From: Flavobacteriales bacterium
GTDB lineage: Bacteria > Bacteroidota > Bacteroidia > Flavobacteriales_F > PHOS-HE28
DNA: 64,000 nt
Direction of reading: 5' to 3'
NCBI GenBank assembly: GCA_016710685.1
Contig: JADJVC010000010.1
Span: forward strand, 62,001-126,000
Made by a program: the position numbers and the translations under genes. The notes beneath the pieces are model-generated. The model did not search any database. It saw nothing but the letters and a program-made list of their open reading frames with translations, and was not told where the DNA came from. Shown piece by piece: positions 43,988 to 52,600 of the stretch; positions within the stretch are counted from its first letter, which is position 1, and every line of letters starts with the position of its first letter.

Positions 43988-44575
43988 TCAACTTCGTGCA
44001 AACACCATCATCGGTTTCACATCACCGCGATCTGCTTTGCGCAGTGCAGTGAAATAGATTTCGCGCACATCGGGCATTTCGGAGAACGCGCCCCACGTGA
44101 AGGGTTCGGCACCGAGCGACTTTATCAGTAGATCTGCGAAGAGCCTTGCATGTCTTCCGTTGCCGTTTACGAAGCAATGGATGCTCACCAATCTGTGTTT
44201 TAGGCGAATAGCGAATTCATCTGGTGAAAAGGTGTCGTGTTCCAATTGGTATCGCGCATCATCCAAGAGTTGGCGAAGGTCCACAGCAATATGCACAGGA
44301 TCTACGCCGATGTTCTTTTCCGTTTTACGAAAGGTGCCGGCCCATTTCCAGACGTCGGCATACATCATTTTGTGCAGGCGTTTGATGAAGGTTTCGGAGA
44401 GCAGCAAGTTTGGGGTAATCCTTCGCCTTGCCAAACCAATACGAGCCTTTTGAATGTTCGCTTGCTCATATTCATCCAGATCCGCTCGCGTAGCGATCAA
44501 CGGAATGAGGAGACCATTGAGTTCATCGGGGTCAAGCTCAGTTTCGCCACCGGTGAACTCCCAATTCAATCCCAT
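43988..44575 (-). CDS. Mobile mystery protein B (Fic/DOC family)
   Basis: 195 residues. The Fic core motif is SIHCFVNGNGRHARLFAD (His133, Gly138, Gly140, Arg141, Arg144); Asn137 stands where classical Fic AMP-transferases have Asp or Glu, a feature of this sub-family. The N-terminal segment with FTGGETELDPDELNGLLIPLIATR is also typical. The start overlaps the end of the regulator gene by 10 bp, so the two are coupled. The pair is known from plasmids and islands, always together. Its target is unknown. Confidence 0.92.
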   Translation of the reverse strand: MGLNWEFTGGETELDPDELNGLLIPLIATRADLDEYEQANIQKARIGLARRRITPNLLLSETFIKRLHKMMYADVWKWAGTFRKTEKNIGVDPVHIAVDLRQLLDDARYQLEHDTFSPDEFAIRLKHRLVSIHCFVNGNGRHARLFADLLIKSLGAEPFTWGAFSEMPDVREIYFTALRKADRGDVKPMMVFARS

Positions 44576-45024
44576 AGCCGCTTCGGAATTTCGCGTTGCA
44601 GATCTTCAGTTTGTTCTTCAATTGCTTGCTTCAGCCGTTCTTCGCTCACGGCTTGGCCTTCAAGCTTCATGGTCTGGTTGGTGCTAAGTACGATCTCTTC
44701 CGCCAATCGGCGGGCGCGCCGTTCGATCAGCTTTTGTAGCGATCCATCTTTGGGCACAAGTACATAGAATAATTCCATGTCCATGGCCTCTGCTGTAGAG
44801 CGTAGGCTATTGATCGTTAAGGTTCCGTCAGCCTCCCGTTTTTCCGCTTGACTTACGTGCTGTTTAGAAACCCCCTGTCGATCAGCGACCTGCTGTAGGC
44901 TTATTCCCAGCCCCATCCGCAAACTACGCAGCCAACCCATGTCCGGTGCGGTGCGGATAACGGGCCGCAGCGCGGCATAGCGCTGGTCGAGCTGTTTAAC
45001 GAAGAGATTCCGCAGGTTTTTCAT
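44566..45024 (-). CDS. Mobile mystery protein A (XRE-type regulator)
   Basis: 152 residues from MKNLRNLFVKQLDQRY; an upstream frame would run through the operator. Helix-turn-helix of the Cro/CI type at about residues 38-62 (ISLQQVADRQGVSKQHVSQAEKRE), then TINSLRSTAEAMDMELFYVLVP and a C-terminal arm that may contact the Fic partner. By analogy with toxin-antitoxin modules it likely represses its own promoter and restrains protein B. That is inference; the family is known only by conserved pairing. Confidence 0.92.
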   Translation of the reverse strand: MKNLRNLFVKQLDQRYAALRPVIRTAPDMGWLRSLRMGLGISLQQVADRQGVSKQHVSQAEKREADGTLTINSLRSTAEAMDMELFYVLVPKDGSLQKLIERRARRLAEEIVLSTNQTMKLEGQAVSEERLKQAIEEQTEDLQREIPKRLWD

Positions 45025-45057
45025 GTCAATGGTTGAATTGACTATTGAAACGTAAAA

Positions 45058-45075
45058 GTAAACATAGATGTTTAC
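45058..45075 (-). promoter_or_regulatory. 18-bp palindromic operator ahead of mobile mystery protein A
   Basis: GTAAACATAGATGTTTAC has 8-bp perfect arms (GTAAACAT and ATGTTTAC) around two bases. On the minus strand it is directly preceded by TAGTTTTG (45082-45075), an exact TAnnTTTG -7 box overlapping the operator by one base. It lies 34 bp ahead of the start codon, ideal for autoregulation by the XRE protein. Confidence 0.72.
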
Positions 45076-45095
45076 AAAACTAAAACTTCCCCTGA

Positions 45096-45233
45096 CTCCC
45101 GCCAATCTTCCCGGCCCAACATTAAAGTGAGTTCCAAACAAAAACAGGCCGGGGCAACTGGTGGGTTCCGCTCATTCGATCAAAGCAAGATCGAATAAGC
45201 AGTCTTCAGACTGCCACACGGAACTACCATGTG
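45096..45233 (+). repeat. RAYT left-end repeat, diverged copy L3
   Basis: Shares CTCCCGCCA, CAGGCCGGGGC, CTGGTGGGTTCCGCTCA and the CAGTCT-TC-AGACTG hairpin (45200-45213) with L1 and L2, but the middle has changed to a new stem TTCGATC-AAAGCAA-GATCGAA that replaces the palindrome GTTGATCAAC. No transposase follows. It marks the right edge of the mobile region; 45234-45324 holds no gene. Confidence 0.82.
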
Positions 45234-45324
45234 AAAAAAGGTCTACCAATTGAAGGCCACCTTAAAGCAACACACTGTCGCCAGAGCGCTTTGGCGTGGG
45301 AACCTAACAACGGACAACCAACCC

Positions 45325-46233
45325 CTACTTCAAGTTAAACGTGGTATGCCCCACGGCCATGCCGCTCTCATACACGTCCACTTTGTATTCGCCGCCGGCC
45401 ATTTTGCCGTTCGCGGTCCAGAACATGCATACGTCCACGGGCTGGTTCTGGTAGTTCACGTCGCGCTTCACACTGAACTCGCCTTCCACGCCTTCGTACT
45501 GGAAGCGGTTGCTGGGATCGGCGGAGGGCAGCACCGTGCCGTCCGGCCCGATGATGCGCATGTAGAGCGTTTTGTTCCCGGACGGGGTGATGCGGTTTTC
45601 GGCGAGGCCGAAACAGCACTTCACCATTTCAGCTTTGCTGCCGCGATCGGTGTCCACCTGCTTGCCGCTGTTGCGCAGAAAGAGCGCCCCTGCGCTGATG
45701 CCGGTGGCGTTCAGCACCGAGCCTTTGCGGATCACTTCCTGCTGTTCGGCGGTCTTCGATTCCAGCGCCTGCTTCTGCCCGGTCACTTCGCCGAGCTGCT
45801 GCTTGGTGTCCACGTTCTCGGCCATCAGCGCCTGGTTCACCTGGTTCAACGAATCGATCGTCACCACGTAGCCCTTCATGATCTTGCGGAGCGTTTCGGC
45901 CTCCTTCTTCGCCTTGGAGACATCGTATGTGCCGCGCTTCACCTTGTCCATCAGCGACGCGATCTGTTCGCGTTGCGCATCCATTTCGGTCTTCAGTTGG
46001 GTGTTGGTGGTACTGAGCGTATCGTACTGCACCAGCATGTCCTCCAGCAATTTGGTCACGTTCTCCTTCTCGCTGGTAACGGTGGTGACCTGTGCCGCGG
46101 AAGTAGTGGCCTGGTTTTTCTGCTGGGACCAGAGGTAGAGCAGCACCACGTTGCTGATGAGCAACAGCACCACCAGCGCGAGCAGGAGGGTGTTGGAACG
46201 GGTTTTTGCTGGTTGGGGGTCGTTGGTCTCCAT
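45325..46233 (-). CDS. Membrane-anchored coiled-coil protein
   Basis: 302 residues. One N-terminal helix (TLLLALVVLLLISNVVLLYLW, about 15-35) is followed by a coiled coil to about residue 170 (KENVTKLLEDMLVQYDTLST, QTLRKIMKGYVVTIDSLNQVN) and a beta-rich C-terminal domain (GNKTLYMRIIGPDGTVLPS, PVDVCMFWTANGKMAGGEYKVDVYESG). The C-terminal part resembles a chaperone- or adhesin-like sandwich; family not identified. TAATTTTG (46266-46259) is an exact -7 box 26 bp upstream, opposed to the ComF promoter region. Confidence 0.78.
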   Translation of the reverse strand: METNDPQPAKTRSNTLLLALVVLLLISNVVLLYLWSQQKNQATTSAAQVTTVTSEKENVTKLLEDMLVQYDTLSTTNTQLKTEMDAQREQIASLMDKVKRGTYDVSKAKKEAETLRKIMKGYVVTIDSLNQVNQALMAENVDTKQQLGEVTGQKQALESKTAEQQEVIRKGSVLNATGISAGALFLRNSGKQVDTDRGSKAEMVKCCFGLAENRITPSGNKTLYMRIIGPDGTVLPSADPSNRFQYEGVEGEFSVKRDVNYQNQPVDVCMFWTANGKMAGGEYKVDVYESGMAVGHTTFNLK

Positions 46234-46326
46234 GTGGGGTTGTTGCGGGCTGAAGGGACAAAATTACCTTCGTGGGGTGCCGTCGGAAAAATCAATGACG
46301 GCTACTTCTCAACAGAACCATCAACG

Positions 46327-47025
46327 ATGGAGCCACGGAAAGGACATCCACTTTTGGACTTTGTGGGGCTTTTTTTGCCCCGCCGGTGCGCCGGTTGCGA
46401 TCAGGCGCTCTACAACGCGGAGTACTCCATTTGCCGCGATTGTGCCAATGACCTTCCCCGGTTGCGCGGCCACGATGATGCCGAAAACCAAGTGGAACAA
46501 TTGTTCCGGGGCAAAGTGCAATTGGAGGCTGCCAGTGCGTTTTTGATCTTCCGCAAAGGGGGCAAAGTGCAACGGATGCTGCACCGGCTGAAGTACAAAG
46601 GCGATCGCAACGTAGGCCTGGAATTGGGCAAGCGCATGGCCGAAGATGCCATGACCAGCAAGCGCTTCGCCACGGTTGACATGCTGATGGCCGTACCCCT
46701 GCACCGTGATCGCGAAAAACAGCGCGGATACAACCAAGCGCACGTGCTGGTGGAAGGCATGGCCGCCGCATGGAACTTGCCCATGGCGGACGGCAGCTTG
46801 TTGCGCATGGCCAGCACCCGCAGCCAAACGCGCAAAGGCCGCATGGCGCGGTGGGGCAACGTGAAGGAAGCGTTCCAGATCGGTGACCCGCAACAACTGG
46901 AAGGCAAGCACATCCTGCTGGTGGACGATGTGGTCACCACCGGCTCCACTTTGGAAGGCTGCATTTTGGCCTTGCAGGCGGTGCCCGGCGTGCGTGTAAG
47001 TGTGATGGGTTGCGCGTGTGCGTAA
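46327..47025 (+). CDS. comF: ComF family phosphoribosyltransferase-like protein
   Basis: 232 residues from MEPRKGHPLL. N-terminal zinc knuckle (CAGCDQALY, CRDCANDLP), LHRLKYKGDRNVGLELG, VPLHRDREKQRGYNQA, SQTRKGRMARWGNVKEAF and the PRPP-loop HILLVDDVVTTGSTLEGC. ComF is needed for natural transformation in several bacteria. The open frame extends far upstream to 45250, but that part is antisense to the coiled-coil gene and has no homology. Confidence 0.94.
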   Translation: MEPRKGHPLLDFVGLFLPRRCAGCDQALYNAEYSICRDCANDLPRLRGHDDAENQVEQLFRGKVQLEAASAFLIFRKGGKVQRMLHRLKYKGDRNVGLELGKRMAEDAMTSKRFATVDMLMAVPLHRDREKQRGYNQAHVLVEGMAAAWNLPMADGSLLRMASTRSQTRKGRMARWGNVKEAFQIGDPQQLEGKHILLVDDVVTTGSTLEGCILALQAVPGVRVSVMGCACA

Positions 47026-47030
47026 GGCTT

Positions 47031-47231
47031 TTCACCACAGAGACACGGAGGACACGGAGAAATGCGTTAAGGAAATGGTTACAGGTTAGCGAGTCTGCCT
47101 AACGCAGGAAGGTTGCGTGTTTCGAGTTGCCCCTGAGTTAGACTCACGAATCGAGTCACTTCTCTGTGCCTCCGTGGTGAACCCTTCCCGACTCAAGACT
47201 TTTCTCTGTGCCTCTGTGCCTCCGTGGTGAA
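47031..47231. repeat. Intergenic repeat, ACAGAGACACGGAG type
   Basis: TTCACCACAGAGACACGGAG (from 47031) is complemented by TCTGTGCCTCCGTGGTGAA at 47162-47181, repeated at 47213-47231. Related to the inverted repeats at 28.1, 28.9 and 31.5 kb in layout. Confidence 0.7.
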
Positions 47232-47282
47232 CCTTTCCAGACTCAAGACTCCCGACTCTTCTCTGCGCCTGGCCGCCAAGGT

Positions 47283-47831
47283 ATGCTTCGCGCCAGCCAA
47301 TTGCACCACCAGTCGAAATTCCCGCCCTGGGCGAACGCCCGCCCTTTCCGTTTCCCCACCAAAATTCCCGGGACCGACCGCGCCGAACGGTATGCCGCAT
47401 TGCTGCCGCAAGTGCGCGCGTTGCTCGCCACGGAACGCGATGCGGTAGCGGCCATGGCGAATCTGTGCGCTGCGATCCACGAAGTGTTCGGCTGGCATTG
47501 GGTGGGCTTTTACCGCGTGATCGGAAATGAACTGGTCGTAGGGCCGTTCCAGGGACCTGTGGCGTGCAGCCCCATTGCGCATGGCAAGGGCGTGTGCGGC
47601 ACAGCTTGGGCGGAAGCACGCACGATCATTGTGCCGGATGTGGATGCCTTTCCCGGGCACATCGCATGCAGCGCATTCAGCCGCAGCGAGATCGTGCTAC
47701 CGCTGCGCGGAAAGAGCGGGGCGGTTGCCGCCGTGCTGGACATCGACAGTGCCGAACTGGACGATTTCAACGCCGTGGACGAAAGGGCATTGGCCGAACT
47801 CTGTGCCTTGATCGAGCCGTTGCTTCCATGA
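47283..47831 (+). CDS. GAF-domain free methionine-(R)-sulfoxide reductase
   Basis: 182 residues from MLRASQLHHQSKF (start not certain). The GAF fold shows HEVFGWHWVGFYRVIGNELVVGPF, then three conserved Cys: GPVACSPIAHGKGVCGTAW and AFPGHIACSAFSRSEIVLPL. These match fRMsr, which reduces free methionine-R-sulfoxide. Its last bases overlap the start of the next lipoprotein gene (ATGA), so the two are coupled. Confidence 0.9.
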   Translation: MLRASQLHHQSKFPPWANARPFRFPTKIPGTDRAERYAALLPQVRALLATERDAVAAMANLCAAIHEVFGWHWVGFYRVIGNELVVGPFQGPVACSPIAHGKGVCGTAWAEARTIIVPDVDAFPGHIACSAFSRSEIVLPLRGKSGAVAAVLDIDSAELDDFNAVDERALAELCALIEPLLP

Positions 47832-49417
47832 AATTCGTGCATTGGTTCGTCATTGCAATGCTGTTTTCAGCATGCGCGCAAGTGCGCCAGCCCGAAGGCG
47901 GACCCAAGGACACCACGCCGCCGCAATTGCTTTCCGCGGAACCCGTGAACGGCAGCACCAATTTTACGGCGCGACGTATCGTACTGCATTTTGATGAGCG
48001 CATCACCTTGACCAAAGTGCGTGAGCGCCTGTTGATCTCGCCGCCGTTGTCGGAAGCTCCACAGGTCTCCATTTCCGGAGGCAAGGACGTGGTGATCGAC
48101 CTGCGCGCACCGCTCCAACCGGAGCGCACGTACACGTTCAACATTGGCGAAGTGGTTTCGGACCTCAGTGAAAACAACCCGGCGCAAGGGTTGACCTACG
48201 TGATCAGCACAGGCGGGCATTTGGACAGCCTTTTCGTTTCCGGCCAAGTGGTGAATGCATCCACGGAAAAGCCCCAGGCGGACGTGCTGGTTCTGCTGCA
48301 AACCGCCACGGATACCGGCGATGTGCGCAGCGCGCCGCCACAATGGTTCACGCGCAGTGATGCACAAGGCCGCTTCACCGTGGCCAACCTGCCCGCAGGG
48401 GCCAAGCGGATCTACGCCCTGCGCGATCGCAATGGCAACTACCGCTACGACCTGCCCAATGAGGAAGTCGCGTTTCAGGCTGAAACCGTGGAACCCGGCG
48501 CAGACAAATCGGTCCACTTGCGGCTTTTCGCGGCGCAATCGCCCACGCAGTTTGTGTCTTTGGCGAAGGTGCTGCCTGAACGCGGCTGGCAATTGGCCAT
48601 GGCGCGCCCGGCTGGGAAGTTGGAATTGCGCGCGCTTGACCGGCAGGGCGGCATTTTGCAGTGGTGGCCTGAATGGAACGCGGTGCGCGACACGGTGGTG
48701 TTCTGGCCAAGTGACACCACGTTGCTCGCCGGTGCGCGCTTTGCGCTGCTCGAAAATGGCATCGACTTCGATACCTTGGTGTACCGCCCCTCCGTGCCCA
48801 TGCCATTCAACCTTTCTCTTGTTGCGGGGGAAGATGAGGCGGGAGCGCCCTACCTGCGCTCGTCGCGGCCGGTAAAGGAGTGGGCTGCTGAAAAGGCGAC
48901 ATTGAACATGGATTCCGTTGGGGTGCCATTGAGCGCAACAGTGGATAGTGTACAACGCCGCGTAGTGCATTTGCCCGCTTCAGCGGCAGGCAAGGGAGCT
49001 TCGCTGGAGCTGTTCCCCGGCGCGGTTACAGCGGAAATGGGCGGAACGAACGACACCACGAAACTGCGTTTGGGCCAAGTGGACCCAAAGACCTTGGGAA
49101 AATTGACCGTGGAGCTAAAGCCGGATAGTGGCGTGATTCTGCAAGGGCCGTTCATCCTGCAACTGCGCACCGCTGCGGACCGCGTGCTTCGCGAAGCCTT
49201 GGTCGATAGTTTGCCCGCCACAATTCCATGGGAACGCTTGCCCGCCGGAAGCATGTGCTTGCGGTTGGTTGAAGACCATAATGGCGATGGCCGCTGGACC
49301 ACCGGCGCATTCAGCCCGCCAAAACAACCAGAGCAGGTGCGGAACCTGATGGACCCCGTTGTCGTAAGAGCGGGTTGGTCCGTTGAAACAGTCTGGGTCT
49401 TGGGCGTTCAGCCTTAG
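47828..49417 (+). CDS. Ig-like domain lipoprotein (Big_5)
   Basis: 529 residues from MKFVHWFVIAMLFSACAQ (lipobox FSAC). An Ig-like Big_5 domain follows: PEGGPKDTTPPQLLSAEPVNGSTNFTARRIVLHFDERI. Then a second sandwich with SLFVSGQVVNASTEKPQADVLVLLQTA and GRFTVANLPAGAKRIYALRDRNGNYRYD (carboxypeptidase-regulatory-like). Common Bacteroidota envelope lipoprotein; role unknown. The gene overlaps the fRMsr gene by 4 bp. Confidence 0.9.
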   Translation: MKFVHWFVIAMLFSACAQVRQPEGGPKDTTPPQLLSAEPVNGSTNFTARRIVLHFDERITLTKVRERLLISPPLSEAPQVSISGGKDVVIDLRAPLQPERTYTFNIGEVVSDLSENNPAQGLTYVISTGGHLDSLFVSGQVVNASTEKPQADVLVLLQTATDTGDVRSAPPQWFTRSDAQGRFTVANLPAGAKRIYALRDRNGNYRYDLPNEEVAFQAETVEPGADKSVHLRLFAAQSPTQFVSLAKVLPERGWQLAMARPAGKLELRALDRQGGILQWWPEWNAVRDTVVFWPSDTTLLAGARFALLENGIDFDTLVYRPSVPMPFNLSLVAGEDEAGAPYLRSSRPVKEWAAEKATLNMDSVGVPLSATVDSVQRRVVHLPASAAGKGASLELFPGAVTAEMGGTNDTTKLRLGQVDPKTLGKLTVELKPDSGVILQGPFILQLRTAADRVLREALVDSLPATIPWERLPAGSMCLRLVEDHNGDGRWTTGAFSPPKQPEQVRNLMDPVVVRAGWSVETVWVLGVQP

Positions 49418-49423
49418 CTAGTA

Positions 49424-49597
49424 TTCGTCGAATATTTTTAGATGTGAAAAAATGCCAAAATAATTTGGCACGGCATTGGCTATTCGTCGAAAAGTCAAGC
49501 TGAATAAGCTTTTTTAGGCAACCATGCTACTTCCGACCTCGTCTACAGCGAAACGCCAGTTCCTGAGTTCGTCGACAGAATGGTCGTGTTCGTCGAA
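49424..49597. promoter_or_regulatory. Cluster of four TTCGTCGA sites ahead of the giant surface protein
   Basis: TTCGTCGA occurs at 49424, 49483, 49568 and 49589; three are complete TTCGTCGAA, a 9-bp dyad around the central T. Between the first two is a hairpin TGCCAAA-ATAA-TTTGGCA (49453-49470). The stretch 49418-49655 has no gene and is AT-richer than its flanks. TTTTG at 49605 could be part of a -33 element for the next gene. Confidence 0.5.
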
Positions 49598-49655
49598 ATG
49601 AACCTTTTGTGATCTGTCCCGTATCAAGGGCGCAATAGCCAATACCGCGAATACC

Positions 49656-52600
49656 GTGCAAAAGCGACTCCACACCTACATTCTAAGCTGTGCCATGCTG
49701 CTGCTGGGCGCTTTTAGCGCGCAAGCGCAAAGCGATCAGCTCGATACGCGCGGCCGTGACTTTTGGGTGGGGTTCATGAAGAACGCCTCGGGAGGCGCGT
49801 CGCTTTCCCTGAAAATCGCATCAACAGCGGCAACTACCGGTACGGTTACCGTGCCATTGGCGGGTTGGAGCGCCACATTCAGCGTGGCGGCCAATGGGGT
49901 GACCAATGTGGACGTGCCGGTCGCCTACGAATGTAGCGGCTCCGAAACTGTGCAAGACCGCGGAGTGCGGATCATTACACAGCATCCGGTAACCGTAACC
50001 GCGGTGAACTATCAGATTAGCACAACGGATGCCATGCAGGTGTTGCCCTTGACCGGTTTGGGAACGGATTACTTGGTAGACGCTGCACCGGGCACGGCAC
50101 CACCATATGTTTTCCGCAGCGAATTCCTCGTTGTTGCAACTGTGGACGGCACGGTGGTGGAGATCACACCCTCAGTGAACACGCTTGGTGGTCATCCGCC
50201 GGGCGTTCCGTACACGGTGAATTTGAACGCTGGCCAAAGCTATCAAGTACAAGCCCTTGCCGGCACATCGGACCTCACCGGTACGCGCATCAGGGGCACT
50301 GCTGAAAGCGGGTCATGCCGACCGTTCGCGGTTTTCGGTGGAAGCACGTGCGCGGTGATCAGTTGTGCCGCTTGCGACCACGTATGCGAGCAAATGACGC
50401 CAACGAACACATGGGGCATGGCCTTCCATACGGTCTCCGTCGGCAACATCGGCACTTGGGCATATCGCATATTGGCCCGCGACAACAATACGCAAGTCAT
50501 TATCGACGGTGGTGCTCCCATCACGTTGAATGCCGGCCAATACCACCTCGTGCTGGATGCGTTGCAACCGGTATGCATCACGGCGAACAAGCCCGTAAGT
50601 GCGATCCAGTTGCTGGAAGGCCAGTATTGTGCCACGATCGGTGACCCGGCTTTGTTGGTACTGATCCCAGATAGCCGGATGAGCACCTCAGCGGTATTCA
50701 CCACGTTGCCCACCGGCCAAGCCTCGTTCTACTACTTCGTAAGCATCGTGGTACCCACGGCAGGTATAGGGCAAGCCACATTGGACGGTACCCCAATTGC
50801 GAGTACCTTGTTTGTTCCTTACATGGCCTGCTCAGGCTACTCGCAGGCTAAGGTGCCCGTTGCAGTGGGCACGCATCGCATTGCATGCCCGCAAGGCATG
50901 GCAGCCTATACGTATGGCTATGGCCTTGGCGAAAGTTATTTCTACACCTTGGGTAACGACATGGCCATTCCGCCGCCGGTCCAGGACACGCTGATCTGCA
51001 GTTCCACGGTGATCACCTTGGCCCCGCCGGAATTTCTGACCAACGCAGTTTGGACCATGGCCAGCGCGCCCAATGTCGTTTTGGCCACGGGCAACAGCTA
51101 CACCTTCACACCGGACCATAACGACGTGTACAGCATCGACGGGGAGCTCGGGCCCAGTGGCTGCCCCCGGCATTACGAATTCCAAGTGGGCGTGCCGGTC
51201 AGCTCCACACTGGATGTGCTGGTGAATTCCGCTTCCACGATCACCATTTGCCAAGGCAATTCGGTCCAGCTGTCCACCAACCCGCCGATGGACCCCCAGG
51301 TGTTCGACATGCAGTGGACACCCGCTGCCACGTTGAGCAATCCCGGCATTTCCAACCCGGTGGCCTATCCGAGCGTTGACACTTGGTACCGCTTGAACGT
51401 GAGCAGCCCCGTTGGTTGCGGCACGGGGAAAGACAGTGTCTTGGTACATGTTCAACCCAGCACTGTGCGCAGCGTGCGCGTTACCGCGGACGACACCCAG
51501 ATCTGTGCCGGTGATCCCTCCCACCTGCATGCCGAGGTGGAGCGCGTGCTCAACACCGACAATTTTGAAGGATCCACCGCACCATGGTGGGGCAGCATCC
51601 AAGGCGGCGTACCGAGTTCTGTTTGCGGATCGGTGAGCGGCCAGTCGTTGTATTTCAATGGTGCTGGCGTGCGCAGCGCCACCACCGGCATCATGGATCT
51701 TAACGCGGGCGGCAAAGTGCGTTTCAGTTTGAAGATCGCCAACGGCACCGCCCCGTGCGACAATGCGGATCCCGGCGAGGATGTGGTGCTGGAGTCCAGC
51801 ACGAACGGTTCCACTTGGAACATCTTGGCCACTTACAACGAAGCTGCTTATCCCGCATTCACGCCGATCACGTTTACCATTCCCGGCGGACAAGCCGGTG
51901 CCAACACCCTTCGCGTGCGCTGGCGTCAATTGACCAATTCAGGGGCAGGGCAGGACAATTGGGGTTTGGACAACATCGAGATCACGCGATACGAAAATCC
52001 GGTAACCGGCTTGGTATGGACACCTTCCACCGGTTTGTCATCCGCTACCTCTGCCACGCCAACTGCCACGCCCACGGTGGACACGTGGTACAAAGCCACC
52101 ATGACCACGCCTTCGGGATGCAGCTACATGGATTCAGTGCTTGTGCATGTTTCGCCCGCGTTCAGCATTGCAATCATAAACGACACAGTGCTGTGTGGTG
52201 CAACAGGCGTACAACTTCAGGCCCACGCACTTTCCGGGGGTAACGCCGCGCCTCCGGGCACTACATGGTCGTGGTCGCCCGCAGCCGGATTGAGCGCAGC
52301 GAATATTTCCAACCCTGTTGCGCACCCCGCCATCACCACGCCTTACGTTGTAACAGCAGTGAACGCCATCGGTTGCACGGACACCGAAGCGGTGCAAGTA
52401 ACAGTGAGCGGATTGACTGCATTGACAGCAACAGCAGGCGATAATTCGTTGTGTTACGGTGAGCAAACCCAGCTGCACGCGAACGTGACTTCCACTCAGC
52501 CTTACACGGTTTTATGGTCACCTGCAGGCACACTGAGTTCGACTACTTCAGCCAACCCCACGGCTTCGCCGTTGGACACCACAACCTACACCTGCGTGGT

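Noticed and set aside
45250..46326. N-terminal half of the long frame ending in ComF
   Set aside because: It is antisense to the coiled-coil gene, His/Leu-rich and without homology; the ComF zinc knuckle starts right after the ATG at 46327.
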